Counted from the first letter of the stretch, positions 1-12,290 are shown. The stretch is DNA of 64,000 nucleotides from Torreya grandis (GCA_037957365.1 JARHVA010002004.1:2275001-2339000), one strand, 5' to 3'. Made by a program: numbers and translations. The notes: generated by a model not told the origin, from the letters alone.

Positions 1-1645
1 TCAAAATATCACCCAGTAGTGTTTTCTGTGTAGAAAATTCTACTTGTTCCTTGAAGGAGAAATCCACTCTTGTGCCTATTTGAAAGGTATCTCCTAGGAG
101 ATACCTTAAAGGGGAAATCCAAACTTTTGTATGTTTGAAAGGTATCTCATTGGAGATACATTTAAGGTATTACAAGGGCCTTCATAATATCACCCAGTAG
201 TGTCTTCCATGTAAAGAAAAATTGCACTTGTTCCTTGAAGGAAAAATCCACTCTTGTACCTATTTGAAATGTATCTCCTAGGAGATACATTAAAATGGAA
301 ATACACTATTGTCCATTTTTGAAATGTGTCTTCTAGGAGATAAATTGAAAGTACTACAAGGGCCTTCAAAATATCACCCAGTAGTACTTTTTGGGTAAAA
401 TAAATTCCACTTGTTCCTTGAAGGAGAAATCCACTCTTGTCCCTCTTTGGAAGGTATCTCCTAAGAGATACCTTGAAGGGAAAATCCATTTTAATGTATG
501 TTTCAAAGGTATATCCTAGGAGATACCTTGAATTTATTACAAGGTCCTTCAAAATATCACCCAGTATTGCCTCCATGTAAAGGAAAATTGAACTTGTTCC
601 TTGAAAGAAAAATCCACACTTTCCCTTATTTGAAATGTATCTCCTATGAGATACCTTGAAGGGGAAATCCATTATTGCGCAAGCTTGAAATGTATCTCCT
701 AAGAGATACATTTAAGATATTATAGGGGCCTTCAAAATATCACCCAGTAGTGCCTTCTATGTAAAGGAAATTCCACTTGTTCCTTGAAGGAGAAATCCAC
801 TCTTATGCCTATTTGAAATGTATCTCCTAAGAGATAAATTAAAATGGAAATACACTCTTGTGCATGTATGAAAGGTATATTCTTAGAGATATATCAAATT
901 TATTATAGGATCCTTTAAAATATCACCTAGTAGTGCCTTCTGTGTAAAGTAAAATTCCACTTGTTCTTTGATGGAGAAATCCACTCTTGTGCTTGTTTTC
1001 AAGGTATCTCCTAAGAGATACCTTGAAAGGGAAATCCACTCTTGTGAATTTTTGAAAGGTATCTCTTATGAGATATGTTGAAGGTATTACAATGGCCTTA
1101 AAAATATCACCCATTAGTTCCTTCCATGTAAAGGAAAATTACACTTGTTACTTGAAGGAGAAATCCACTTTTGTCCCTATTTGAAATGTATCTCTTAAGA
1201 GATACCTTTAAGGGGAAATCCATTCTTGTGCATGTTTTAAAGGTATCTCCTAGGAGATAACTTGAATGTATTATAATGGCCTTCAAAATATTACCCATTA
1301 GTTCCTTCCACGTAAAGGAAAAGTGCACTTGTTCCTTGATGGAAAAATACACTTTTGTCCCTGTTTGAATGTATCTCTTAGGAGATACCTTCAAGGGGAA
1401 ATCAAATCTTATGCATGTTTGAAATGTATCTCAAATAAGATAAATTTAAGGTATTATATCAGTCTTAAAACTATCACCCAATAGTGCCTCTCATGTAAAT
1501 AAAATTCCACTTGTTCCTTGAAGTAAAAATCCACTCTTATGCCTATTTGAAATGTATCTCCTAGGAGATACCTTGAAAGGAAAATCCACTCTTATGTATG
1601 TTTGAAATGTATCTCCTAGGAGATATATTTAAGGTATTACACCGA
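1..1645. repeat. 183-bp tandem array with palindrome in each half unit
   Basis: Nine units begin with a (t)tcaaaatatcaccc-like block at 1, 182, 366, 549, 732, 915, 1099, 1283 and 1465, spaced 181-184 bp. Each unit has two related halves of about 91 bp, both with a gaaatccactcttgtg-like stretch followed by a palindrome. The ideal palindrome is AAGGTATCTCCT followed directly by its reverse complement; it is perfect at 84-107 and has 1-4 changes in most other copies. Because 183 is 61 codons, the minus strand shows long repetitive frames (RYLLGDTF-type motifs); these are repeat artefacts, not genes. The array ends where Ty3/gypsy integrase sequence begins. Inferred to be a satellite-like or LTR/UTR-associated repeat. 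Confidence 0.93.
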
Positions 1646-1647
1646 CC

Positions 1648-2498
1648 TTTAAAATTTTCCTTTGGGTCAAAAATGATGAAAAGGAAGGGCTGATCACAAA
1701 TGGATATTGACAGCCATTGAGTACTTTAACTAGTGGACCAAAGTAGTCCTACTGAGGGAGGTGATCAAGAATGTGATTCTTGAATTCTTAGAAGAGCTCA
1801 TGGAAAGTTTTGGCCTACCTAAGACAATATTATATAAAAACATGAAAGGTTCATTGGGATCTAAGATCTTTTAATTCATGATCCATAGTGGTATATTCCT
1901 AAAGACTTCATCAAATTATTACGCATAAGGGATTAGGTTTGTGGAGTCTACAAATAAAAATCTGATTAGGCTGATCAAAATAATGTATGATGACAAGTAC
2001 AAATAATGTCACTTTCACATAAAAATGTCCATATGGATGGATTGCATCATGCTTAAACATATACTAAAGACTATTTCATATGAACTTGTATACATGAAGG
2101 AAGTGATTATGCCAATATCATCAGAAATATTTATATTGTAGCTTTTCAAGGCTATCAAAATTGAATAAAATGGGGAAATGTAGGTTCAAATTATTGAATT
2201 ACTTAGCCTCTAATAAGTGAGGGAGAAAGCACGTGATGAAAATATCATCTTATAACAAGTGGTTAAGAGATAGTTTGAATGAAAGTCATTGGACCTAGGA
2301 TTTAAACCTAGAGATTTAGTTCTTAAATATGACCAATGGGTTGTAAAGATAGGACAACATGTGAAGTTTGATTCTCTTTGGAGAGGACCATTTTGCATCA
2401 TCATCTATAGGTGGGGAAATGATATTGAATTAGAGTATCAAGAGGGAAATGTATTACAGATCCCCATCAATGGGATCAACTTAAATCATTTCAACTAA
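1648..2498 (+). pseudogene. Ty3/gypsy integrase and pol C-terminus, decayed
   Basis: About 1665-1850 reads as the integrase catalytic core: WILTAIDYFTKW, then REVIKNVILEFLEELMESFG, matching the plant gypsy block around the first catalytic Asp and the FLEENI..FG region. The stretch that should carry the second catalytic Asp (DNGxxF) is scrambled. About 2170-2497 gives the post-integrase part: a SYNKWLRDSL-like stretch, then an open frame (2289-2498) with PRDLVLKYD, GQHVKFDSLWRGPF and a terminal PINGINLNHF, the usual end of gypsy pol. Upstream protease, RT and RNase H are absent; the 183-bp array sits where they should be. 1860-2160 is too decayed to assign. Confidence 0.85.
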
Positions 2499-3002
2499 CT
2501 TACCCATCTACCCCCTTGTACATAATTAACTAGTTTCCCTTTTTGTTGTGTGTTTCCTTCTCCTTGATGTTGTTTATTTTCCCTTTATTTTTCCTTTTCA
2601 AATAAGTATCATTGGTAAAATCATCTAATCTAGTCACCATGCATCCTCTCCCTATTCCTACCAAATCTCTAAAATATGGTTTCTACCCACCTAATCTCCC
2701 CATAATTATCACAACAAATCTCTGGTGTGTGGATCTTCAAACATGTGTGTTGCCTTTATCATTTACGGGGGCACCCATTTTCAAATTTCTAGTAATAAAC
2801 ATGATTATAAGTGATGGTGTATAATTACCCTTGCCTCATTCAATCTAAATGCTTAATGCTTTTATATTTTTGAGAGCTTTGAGCAATTGAAAAGTGTAGA
2901 GAGAGCTGAGTATATAGTTGTAAGGGATAATTAAGACAAAGAACTGTTAATCTAGTATTTTTTGCAAAAATAGAGTGTATTCTTGAAGTAAATTTTTCAA
3001 CA
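2499..3002. other. Spacer after gypsy pol
   Basis: Pyrimidine-rich 3' flank of the pol remnant (2500-2620), then AT-rich sequence. A 70-codon frame at 2612-2824 matches no family I know and is probably chance. A purine-rich stretch at 2870-2910 precedes the next ORF. Confidence 0.5.
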
Positions 3003-6000
3003 ATGGAGGCCTCCACATATTCATCAAAGAGTAAGAAGATTTTTACTAGACAAATATTCCACAAGTTAGATAGTATGGGAGATCTTCCCTCTAAGTATGT
3101 AGTGAGTAAGGCCTATGCTTCTACACTTTCTCAAGCAAAATTAAATGTGTTGAACACAAAGAAGGCATCAAAGGGGAATTATATGGATAGAACATTGGTC
3201 ACTGACTTTGTAAATGATATAGTATATCTAAAGTTGACCCAAAATCCCTAAAATTTGAGAGAGGGTACCCACACTCGACTACTCAAAAGGGTCTAAAGGA
3301 AAAAGTATGGATCATTTAGCTACATGATGTGAGAATGTTAGATGTCACAATACATGGTGCCCTATATACACCCATGCATAGAAATCATCATCCTCTAAAT
3401 GAATAGATATAATTCCCATACTGGTGTGATCATTGGAAATGCCCATTTAAGGTTAAAAATTGGTGTAGACAACATCAAGGAGATGATCCAACTCCCAAGA
3501 GATCACAAGGCCAAGATCTATAGCATAGAAAGCCTTTAGAGTGTATGGGATTCCTAAATATAATAAAAGGTAAACTTCCTTAACTTTCTCTTCAAAAATG
3601 ACATCACATAGATTCAACCTCTACCCATTCCCTTGGTGAGCTTCCCCTCATAACACTTGAAAGATGATATGTCCATATTACCCTTCATCTTCAGCATGGA
3701 CTATGACACCAATGTCAATGAGTTTTAATTAGGGGCATTCTTTTTCATGACCTCTAAAGAAGAGGGACAAGTGTTTAAGATGGATTTCATCAAATCCATT
3801 GCCACCTCCATTAAGGATGAGTTGGATAATTTTTCAATGGTGGGTACCTTTTGGTACTCATCCTTCCTTCCACATGTCATTATGTACTAGAAATCCCAAT
3901 TCTTCTCCATGTATCTCAAGCTCAACTCCTCCAATATAGACATCTTCCTTAATATGGTGACCCAAATCACCATCTAAACCCACATCTTATTTGTCACCAG
4001 GGACTACTATGAATTCTCAGAGCTCTTTATTTTTTCTAGTTACCATCGAGCTCAACATGAAGGCCCTTACATTTATAATGATAGATGAGTAGTTGGCATG
4101 GATCACCAAGAGAAGGGTCAAGATTGACTGGTTATGATGGTCTCATTTTACATTTATTTGAGTGCAAAGTTTTCAAGGAGAACCCTTTTAGATCTTGTGC
4201 ATGACATTAGACTAAACCCTAGCCTTAGATTTGGCTCACCATCTTAATGTGGTGAATATCACATATGAAGTAGAGAAGAATAAAAGGGTCTATATGATAT
4301 CCCTTTCATAAGAGAAAACATCACAATGTTGAAGAGGCATCAAGGATGCCTACTCATGGTCAAACTAATAGATCTTAACCTTGATTTAATATATGATATA
4401 TGGAACTATGACCCATTTGGGTACATAGATTTGTTCAAAACTGTTAACACCTCCAAGCATCAAACTTAACCTTACCTAGAGTAAAAAAGGTTGCCAATAG
4501 AAGATGTTCCCAAAAATAATGTAGATTTGTCTCAGATCTCATTAGATGCTCTCAAACCATGGGAGTCCTTTTATAACATGGTAACTACATATGACCCATC
4601 TAAAAAAAATTCAAAGGGAATGAGGAGGTAACTTGCTCAGTTTTAATGGAGTGAAAGAAAAATAGCTACTTTTGAAAAATACAAGTATGATATCAATGAG
4701 TTTATGCCAAGCTTGATGATGAAGATAGGGATGAAACCCTCAAGAAGCTTTGGTATGAACATCATCAGGAGGAGGGCTTATCAGAAGTAGAATCCTTCTC
4801 TATGATGGTAATATGAGGAGGAGGAGGAGAAAAAGAAGATGCTCCTAGATTTATAATGAGAGTTACATTGTAGCAGTAACAAGCCACCTCTAGACACCTT
4901 GTGACTGATTCACTTTAGTATAAGCAACCTGAGCCACCTAAATCTAGCCTTCTAGTGGAGCCCATGAAGAAGAAGATTTAACTTTTAGATCCCCTTCTTT
5001 CCACCTCCACTTTTCTCATCACCTCCATGATTCCATCCATAGTCTCACCCCTTATTGTAACACTTTTAACTACCCAGCCAAGTACTAACCTGGCCCTACT
5101 CTCCTCTTCTTCCACCTAGATCAAAGTTGAACTCTCCTGACTTTATTTTACATTAAAAATATCCTCCTTGATGAATTTACTCAACCCTCCACCATTGACT
5201 TAATTATCATTCTCCATCATAGCATAATCACTAACCACCCTACTCCATGAGCTCTTTCCATTATCTCCTTCCACCCTAATCTTACATCTACTCAACTTTG
5301 AAGGGAAAATGTTCATTTATTCTTAGTAGTAAGTAACTATTCCATTCATGATACCATAGGTAATCCCCTTTATAGGGGAGATCATTCAATCACCATATCA
5401 GTATCAATAGTAGTTAGATGTAACAAGGGTAACCAGGGAGGCTTGAATGGAAAGAAAAAGGGGGAAGCAAGCCAAGGCCTCTAATCAAACTCACATATGA
5501 TCATTTTAATATAAATACCTCATGATTTCTCATCTTGACCCTCAAGTAGTCAAGCCCCAAGAGTAAATACAATTGAGAGACTACACAATCCAATCTATCA
5601 ACATTAACCTTAGCTAGGCCCAACCCACTTATAGGGTCAAAATGATGGAAGAGACATAGAATTACATCACCATGGACTACATTAAGGCATCCTGACAAAT
5701 CGAAAAGACCAAGTTGAAGCTTTCAAAGGTGAAGGCTATGATCAAATACCTTAATGCCAAGGTGAAGGCCAAAGATGTAGAGCTCAAAAGGGCAAGGTTT
5801 GACATTTAGATCCACATCTCTAATGAAAGCTTCCAATCAGAAGTCAATCGATAAATAGCTATAGAGTACCATCTATGGAGTAAAGAAGATGAACTTGAGT
5901 ATAACAATAAGAATCTAATAGATTTTAAAGAGGAATACCTCTAATTGTATTAACAATCATAATAAAAATCCTCAATCAAGGGCCAGGAGATTGATAATCT

Positions 6001-6720
6001 AATGAAAGACCTCACTGCTCACCAATAGGCCATAAAAATCCTTCCCATAATCCATCAGCTATATAAATACTAATAAGAGAGGAGCAAGGTCATGGCCACA
6101 AACCTAAAGATAATATTTACTTTCATTGTATACATGCATAAATTAGCCTCCCAGGTGAGTACATCCATTGAGCAAGGGATCAACTTCATATCCCCCAAAG
6201 TCTTAGACTCACAGAACCTCATCTAAAAGCTCTACAACACTTCTCATAAGATACTACAAGTAGTGGGGGTGACTGACCAAAGGTAGGTAATGACAAAGGT
6301 CAATGAGTTCTTAGGTTACAATAAGATAACAAATAAATGCAAGGTATTCCTTAATGCCTTGGAGCAAATAGTCTGAGATAGGTGAGGATGCATATAGTAA
6401 TTAGTCTATATGGGACTCCCCTCCCCTTTTTTGGTGGATAATAACATCTTATGTGAGGACCAAATCAAGGCACTGCTTGATTAAAAACATAATGACTAGG
6501 TTATTTTTGTAGCTCTTGACCAATCATCTAATGCCTCTAAAGTGGAGAATATTTTGCAACCACTTTCCTAGCTAGAGTTCCAAATGTTGGCAATTGGTCA
6601 AGGCTTGGGAACATCTCCTTCAAGGAAATAATAGATCTAGATAGAGAATTTGAAGCTTTCAATAAGATGACCCAACTAAAGGAGGATGAATGGGTGCCAT
6701 TGTAGGTAGCCCTATAAATA
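3003..6720 (+). pseudogene. Long decayed ORF of unknown family with coiled-coil C-terminal half
   Basis: I do not recognise the family. Protein-like sequence runs on the plus strand for about 3.7 kb, broken by stops and frameshifts. It opens with an 82-codon frame (MEASTYSSKSKKIFTRQIFH). Near 3330-3480 another frame reads LHDVRMLDVTIHGALY and FPYWCDHWKCPFKVKNW, rich in conserved-looking Trp and Cys. 3845-4030 reads GTFWYSSFLPHVIMY, stop, KSQFFSMYLKLNSS. Acidic and basic runs occur at 4810-4840 and 4960-4980. From 5697 to about 6380 it is Lys/Glu/Leu-rich and coiled-coil-like (IEKTKLKLSKVKAMIKYLNA). Many stops sit where Gln would fit (CAG to TAG). Being just downstream of gypsy pol on the same strand, it could be an extra ORF of that element; this is inference. 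Confidence 0.5.
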
Positions 6721-7370
6721 TTATAAGTATCTGCACCTTCCTCCTATTTTTACAACTTTTATTTGACTAGTTTGAGTACCAAAGTTTTTAGGTCCTCCCA
6801 TCTACAGGTGGATGCCCCTAAGAGTCATCAGGACATTTGGATCAAAAATTCACATTTATTATTTTTGGAGCAGTTCATCTTTGGCTTCAAGCTCACTAGA
6901 TAGTTAGTAGTTCCTTAGAAACTTTTGGTGGCCCCTTTTTTTAGCTTCTTCCTTATTGAGGGCCCCTTTTTTATTTTTTACATAGGTACTAGCCTTGTCA
7001 ACTTCTTCTACATGGAAAATTTACACTCATCTAACTCAAAAGACTTTCATTTCACTCTAGTGGAGAACCTATTTGACACATGGTGACCCTATGCTCTTTG
7101 AAGCCTCTTCATTTTGGATCAGACCTCCGAGCAGTGTCATTGGTCAGTGAGATGATGGACATGCCCCAATGAGTATATAATAAAATGATTGGCATGGCTT
7201 TACCACATGGTACCCTCACACTTACTTGAGCAAGGGAATGCCCAACATTCTCTAGAGGATCCTATGCTTGGCATGGGGTGCCCTTATGCTCAATCACACC
7301 AAAGAAGTCCCCATCCTCTCAAGAAATCACTAGCTTAACACGTGTCATCCCCACACTTACCTAAGGGTAG
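6721..7370. other. Spacer, no gene recognised
   Basis: Follows the coiled-coil pseudogene. I see no domain, no long frame and no clear repeat, only short repeated phrases such as caccctcacacttacttgag near 7210 and 7350. Confidence 0.4.
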
Positions 7371-8300
7371 TGTTGGTTTTCTAACACCTAGATCAGTGCC
7401 ATTCGATGAGAGTGTTGGTCACTCTTTTGAGCAAAGCTTTTTAAACATGTCAAGATTTGCTTAAAGTGTAATCTATTGATTTTGAACATAACATAGTAGG
7501 GATAGCTCTAGAATTGAACACGTGACACCACCTCACTTCTTCTAAGCATAATGGTCATAAAAGAATGATGAATTTGTGCCATATCTAGGATTCGAAGGCT
7601 AACTACACTCAGGATCTTGAGACCCTCTTTTAGTTAAAATAATGTCAACATGAGCACAAGGGATAGAATCTCCAATTATCATCTCCTTAGGTAGCCACCT
7701 TTCCTATATATTATATGCTCATTCCTTTTGGAATGGGTTGGTTATCATTTATATTATTTTCCTACTTTTCAAAACATCCATTGTAATAGACTAGGAATAG
7801 TAGTAATTAGTGTTTTTTATTCTCCAACCTTAATAGGTGCACCTTAAAAATGTAACTAGACAATTTATATGTTCCCCTTATGGCCTTATATATTCTATTA
7901 TTCATCTATAATGAAGAGGATATGATGTTCTATGTTACTTGGAGTATAAAATCATCTCTATCTATTATTTATTTTCTTCTACTTCTATAGTTTTGGTCCT
8001 TTCCTGCATAATAGACTGTGGTTCATGATTTATGCTCCTTTATGGTCTTTAATGCTTAAGGATCTAATATATTTTATGCAATTATAGATTAATGTGGTAA
8101 ATTTCTTGTCACATCACCTTAATTAGATTTAATTTCCATTTTATTTTTTTTCCTTTCCTTTATCTTTTTTCACCCCCTAAATTGAACAAAGAGCTAGCTT
8201 AAAAAATCTTGGAGGTTTCTTTACAGACCGTATTTCATTCCCACACCTATAAATCTTCTCATAGAGGTTGTTTAGCATAAAATGAGAGTTTTAGGCATCA
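7371..8300 (+). promoter_or_regulatory. Possible LTR/U3-like segment ahead of a repeat array
   Basis: It begins TGTTGGTTTTCTAACACC (7371), an LTR-like start. It contains a block at about 7500-7560 and another at about 8200-8310 that resemble 12125-12190 and 12190-12290. In both places the shared block ends with cacctataaatc- or catctgtaaagc-like sequence and a gagagttttaggcatcaatagt-like phrase, and then the 183-bp repeat family starts. The 8245 cctataaat is TATA-like. Relative to the 12-kb copy, about 640 bp (7560-8200) is extra here. The LTR reading is an inference: no end partner or target-site duplication was identified. Confidence 0.35.
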
Positions 8301-8870
8301 ATAGTTTACTCTTGTGCCTATTTTAAAAGTATCTCCTAAGATATACCTTTAAGGTGAAATCCACTCTTGTGCATGTTTGAAAGTGATCTCCTAGGAGATA
8401 CCTTGAAGGTATTGTAAGGGCCTTCAAAATATCACCCAATAGTGACTTTCATGTAAAGGAACATTACACTTGTTCCTTAAAGGAGAAATCCACTCTGGTC
8501 CCTATTTGAAATATATCTCTTAGGAGATACCTTAAAGTGGAATTCCAATCTTGTGCATGTTTGAAAGGTATCTCCTAGTAGATATATTGTAGGTACTATA
8601 GGGGTCTTCAAAATATCACCCACTAATGTCTTTCATGTAAAGGAAAATTTCATTTGTTCCTTAAAGGAGAAATCCACTCTTGTCCCTATCTGAAATTTAT
8701 CTCTTAGGAGATACCTTTAAGGGGAAATCCACTCTTATGAATGTTTTAAAGTTATCTCCTAGGAGATACCTTGAAGGTATGCCTTAAAAATATCACTTTA
8801 AGGGCCTTCAAAATATCACCCAATAGTGCCACTCAATGTATGACAACACCGTTCAAAGTATCTCTTAGTA
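8301..8870. repeat. Second array of the 183-bp palindromic repeat
   Basis: About three units, with tcaaaatatcaccc blocks at 8424, 8608 and 8808 (spacing 184 and 200). The last interval holds a short internal duplication (aaatatcacttt/aaggg). Palindrome cores at 8385-8402 and 8753-8772 keep CTCCTAGGAGATACCTT. Same orientation as the array at 1-1645. Confidence 0.9.
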
Positions 8871-9479
8871 TATTCTATCAAAGGCCTTGTAATTCCTTCA
8901 AGTTACCTAGGAATTACAAGGCCCTTCAATTAATCTTGTATTAGATATCCAAAAGGGAATTTTCATACATATCAATGTGTGTTGTTTATTGCACATCTAA
9001 TACTAGCATATCAATCAAGACAACAAAAAACTATTCACATATTTTCCACAATAGGAATTATTGAATAATACAACCAAATAAATAAGCCTAACTACACAAA
9101 CACGTGAGTTGATAATCGAAATTGCTCCTGCTCCTCTATATTGAAAACTTTTGACCCTTCAAAACTATGGGTTACATGTGTTTAAATAGACATGGGGAAG
9201 TAGTTGCCTGATCATCAAAGTACATGCAAGATAGATTAAATTTCATAGTTATAAAAATCAATTCTAAATGTGGAAAAAACTATATATATTTATCTTATAG
9301 TGGTTAATAACTTAATTTAGCCTTTAAAAAAATCATGCAACATGTGAATGTTTATAAAAATGACTATGCAAATTTACAATATAAATTGAACTATAATACA
9401 AATATAAATATATAAATATACACTGCTATAGAAATGTACAAGCGAAAACATGTCCCTCCATGGCTATATTGACATCTAG
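8871..9479. other. AT-rich spacer
   Basis: A short inverted pair lies at about 8889-8935 (ggccttgtaattccttcaag against aggaattacaaggcccttc). Otherwise there is AT-rich DNA without recognisable coding sequence. Confidence 0.45.
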
Positions 9480-10305
9480 ATGGATGCATGGACTTTAGTT
9501 GGCATTTTAATTATGGTTTTTGACTTAGAAATGGAAGTGGTAGCTTGAGTTTGCTTCATCTTCACCTTTATTGTGAGCCAACATTTATGTGATACATCAT
9601 GCTGCTACCTAATTATCTCCAAATTCAAAAGAGGGTGTCTATGCACCTTGTTTCCCAACCCGAGTATCTTTTCATGCTCTAATTTAGTCATCTAGAAGTT
9701 GATTGTGAAGATCTCAACTTGGCTTCTATGTCCTCTAGTGCTAGTCCTTGAAAACTTTGCCTAAAATTGTCTAAAGCTTCCTAATTAAGCTGATCAAAGT
9801 TCATATTATTGGTCAATGTCCATTTATCATTCTTTAATTTTGATAATTTTAAATCATTCAAAATTTGGATAATGAGGGCCTCCTATTATTCATATTTGGG
9901 GACCAAATTCCCAGCTACTATCACCCATTCCCTACCTGTTTTATCCTGATGACCACTAGGTTAAGTGCATTGGACACCTCTAATGGTGTCATGATATCTA
10001 AGTGGTGATAAGAGTTATTAGTTGTATAAACAATTAACATCTTCAATTTATTCTCATCATATTTCAAAGAATTAAGTAATTTGTGAGTATTGGCAACATG
10101 GACCTCACCTTCAATTCCATCTAGGATATGCACTATCTTTTGTTGTTCTTTTATTTGCTCCAACATCCAATAACTCAGAGTAATTCCCATAACTATTATC
10201 AAAAATGGTGACATCATAAACCATGTCCTTGAATTTGGTCGAGTCCTTGATAGAAAATGGTGATGGCATACTTGCTCCCCTGAATGCCTTAGATGAAGAT
10301 GCCAT
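9480..10305 (-). pseudogene. Frameshifted protein gene of unknown family
   Basis: The likely start is the ATG at 10303-10305 (MASSSKAFRGASMPSPFSIK). The frame reads to about 10145, then continues in another frame as IKEQQKIVHILDGIEGEVHV, ANTHKLLNSLKYDENKLKML and TTNNSYHHLDIMTPLEVSNA down to 9921. One frameshift joins two plausible halves of about 120 residues. Farther down (9920-9480) there are further protein-like pieces with stops. The composition (helical, Lys/Glu/Leu-rich) resembles a structural or gag-like protein, but I recognise no domain. It lies opposite to the neighbouring plus-strand retroelement remains. Confidence 0.45.
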
Positions 10306-10984
10306 TACAATTATGTGTAGTGCTTATAGTTTGATTATGTGCTCTATGAAAAAATCTCCTTTCTGCTAGTCACTTATGTACTTGCAATAATCTCATAGAT
10401 AGTTAGGGCTTTTCTTACACTAAGATAGTAGTTAAGTTTGAATTCATTCAATAGTAATGAAGGCATCAATGTCTACATGTTATGTATATAGCCTTTAACA
10501 TTTAATTTTAATTCATTATAAATTCCCACCATTCACATGTTTCATACTTTATGCATAGTTCATATCTAGTTAGTTTTGTTGGTCGGTAACCTTAGCAAGT
10601 ATCAAGAATTTTTTTTCTTTATTAGCCAGGTATAATGGGCTTTTGGTAGTCAAGAATAGGGAGTCAGGTTTTATGTTGTGACCAAGCCTATAAAATATCT
10701 AAACAATACTTTCAAAATCAAAGGCTGATACAAAAAATCCAAAGAGAAAAATAACTGATAAAATATAAGTCATTAATAACATGTCTAATGTGAAAACTAT
10801 GAACAAAAAGGTTTGAAGACCAAAGGTCCTAAATAAAAATTATGAAGACCAAAATCCATCCAATAAAATATTTGAATAAAAAACTTGGAGACTAAAATCT
10901 AATAATAGGACCTGATCAAAATGTTTGAAAATCAAATCCCAAATACATTTCCTCTAAATAAAATGAATTCCTACAAAGGTCATC
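10306..10984. other. AT-rich spacer with short A-rich direct repeats
   Basis: Phrases of the type gaagaccaaaatccat/ggagactaaaatct recur at 10810-10920. No coding trace seen. Confidence 0.4.
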
Positions 10985-11130
10985 TAAGTTATTACCTAAG
11001 AGTGCCTTCAGGGTCAAGGGAAATTTCACTCTTGTGCATATTGAGGGTGTCTCCTAGGAGATACTTTCAATTTTACCTTCAGTGTATGAAAACTCCCTTC
11101 CAAGTATCTCCTAGGATATTCCTTTCAATG
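10985..11130. repeat. Decayed fragment of the 183-bp repeat
   Basis: Contains agtgccttcagggtcaaggg, cactcttgtgcatat and tgtctcctaggagatact, the same order as in the large array, then a second half ending with aagtatctcctaggatat. About 145 bp survive. Confidence 0.7.
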
Positions 11131-12119
11131 GCCATATATTTCGATGAAGGTATGGTAAAGCTCTTGAGTGTAGTTCTTGTTCAATACAAAATGATGCAAT
11201 GATGGATTTTCCTTGTTTAAGTCTCTCCTGATGATCTTAAGAGGTCTTCAATTTTGATGGGTTTCACACTGAATTTTGGAATTAAGAGACCTTTACCCCT
11301 TGATAATATCTATAGAAGACCTTATACATAATAATTAAAGTATTTTTAACTATCATATTTAACTGAAACACCTATTTATTCATTGAATCCTTTCTACACC
11401 ACAATAATGATGAATAAGTTCCACATCAAGGTATCTACTATGAGATTCCTTCAAGAGCCCTATAATACCTTAATGGGTGACTTGAAATTATCTCATTGAG
11501 GGTAACATGAGGGTATATTAATGGGTAACTTGAAATTATCTCCTTCAAAAAGTTTCACTCTGGGAAGCTTCCAGAATAGGGGGAAGGGTATAGTAAAAAA
11601 GAAAGTCCTTATGGTCTCAAGATTTACCATTGAATAAGCATTCTCTATAGACAAGTGTTTTTAGAACTAATTTTTATTTTGAGTAGGTGTTGCGCACATA
11701 GACAAACATAATCCAGTAGTCTAGGAAAGTTTGATATAAGAAAACCCAGAGATCTGGGCTAAAGATTGCTCCTAGAAGATACCTTGAAGGATAAATCCAT
11801 TCTTTTTCCTATTTGAAAGGTATCTCATTGAATCCTTTAATAAAAATGGGCAAGTTCAACTTTGAGGTATCTATGGATCATAATCCATGTTTTGAAGTTT
11901 TGGGGAAGTTAGCCTTTTTTTCATGGGCATGCTTGCTGAAGTTTGATAGGTGGTGTATCGGCCTCCTCTTTCTTGTGTTCCCCTTCATTTTCTAGATAAG
12001 TCTTAATCCCTTCCACTGATGACATGTGTCATCATGACACTCCTTCTGAATGAAGGGAGTTCTTCTATAAATTAAAGGCATGCCATTAGCTGATAAAAAT
12101 GGGACCCATTTTTAATAAG
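11131..12119. other. Spacer with scattered repeat crumbs
   Basis: Half-palindromes and flank phrases of the 183-bp family occur at 11430-11560 (ggtatctactatgagattcc; two copies of ttaatgggtaacttgaaatt) and at 11768-11830 (cctagaagataccttgaagg). No gene is supported; the 60-codon frame at 11813-11995 starts inside the repeat and matches nothing I know. Confidence 0.5.
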
Positions 12120-12290
12120 AATTCTAGAGGAAGTTCAAAGCGAGAAATACATCACCACATCACTTTTTCTAAGCATCATGGGAATCTTGAAGGTTGCTTC
12201 ATAAATCATAATTTCATCCCACATCTGTAAAGCTTTCCATAATAAACTATTCATTGAGAGTGAGAGTTTTAAACATCAATAGTATCCACT
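12120..12290 (+). promoter_or_regulatory. Second copy of the segment that precedes the palindromic repeats
   Basis: Resembles 7500-7560 plus 8200-8310, sharing catcacttnttctaagcat, cttggaggttnctt, cattcccacac and gagagttttanncatcaatag. The repeat family follows directly. A recurring promoter or LTR-like leader for the repeat is inferred; no transcription start can be shown. Confidence 0.4.

Noticed and set aside
190..1394. Repetitive minus-strand frames of 63-173 codons with RYLLGDTF motifs
   Set aside because: They are a by-product of a 183-bp (61-codon) tandem repeat; frames break at 181- and 184-bp units and there is no family match.
1..1645. CRISPR-like array
   Set aside because: Units are about 183 bp with no unique spacers, and the setting is plant transposon DNA.
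2612..2824. 70-codon plus-strand frame
   Set aside because: No family resemblance and pyrimidine-rich flank composition; most likely chance.
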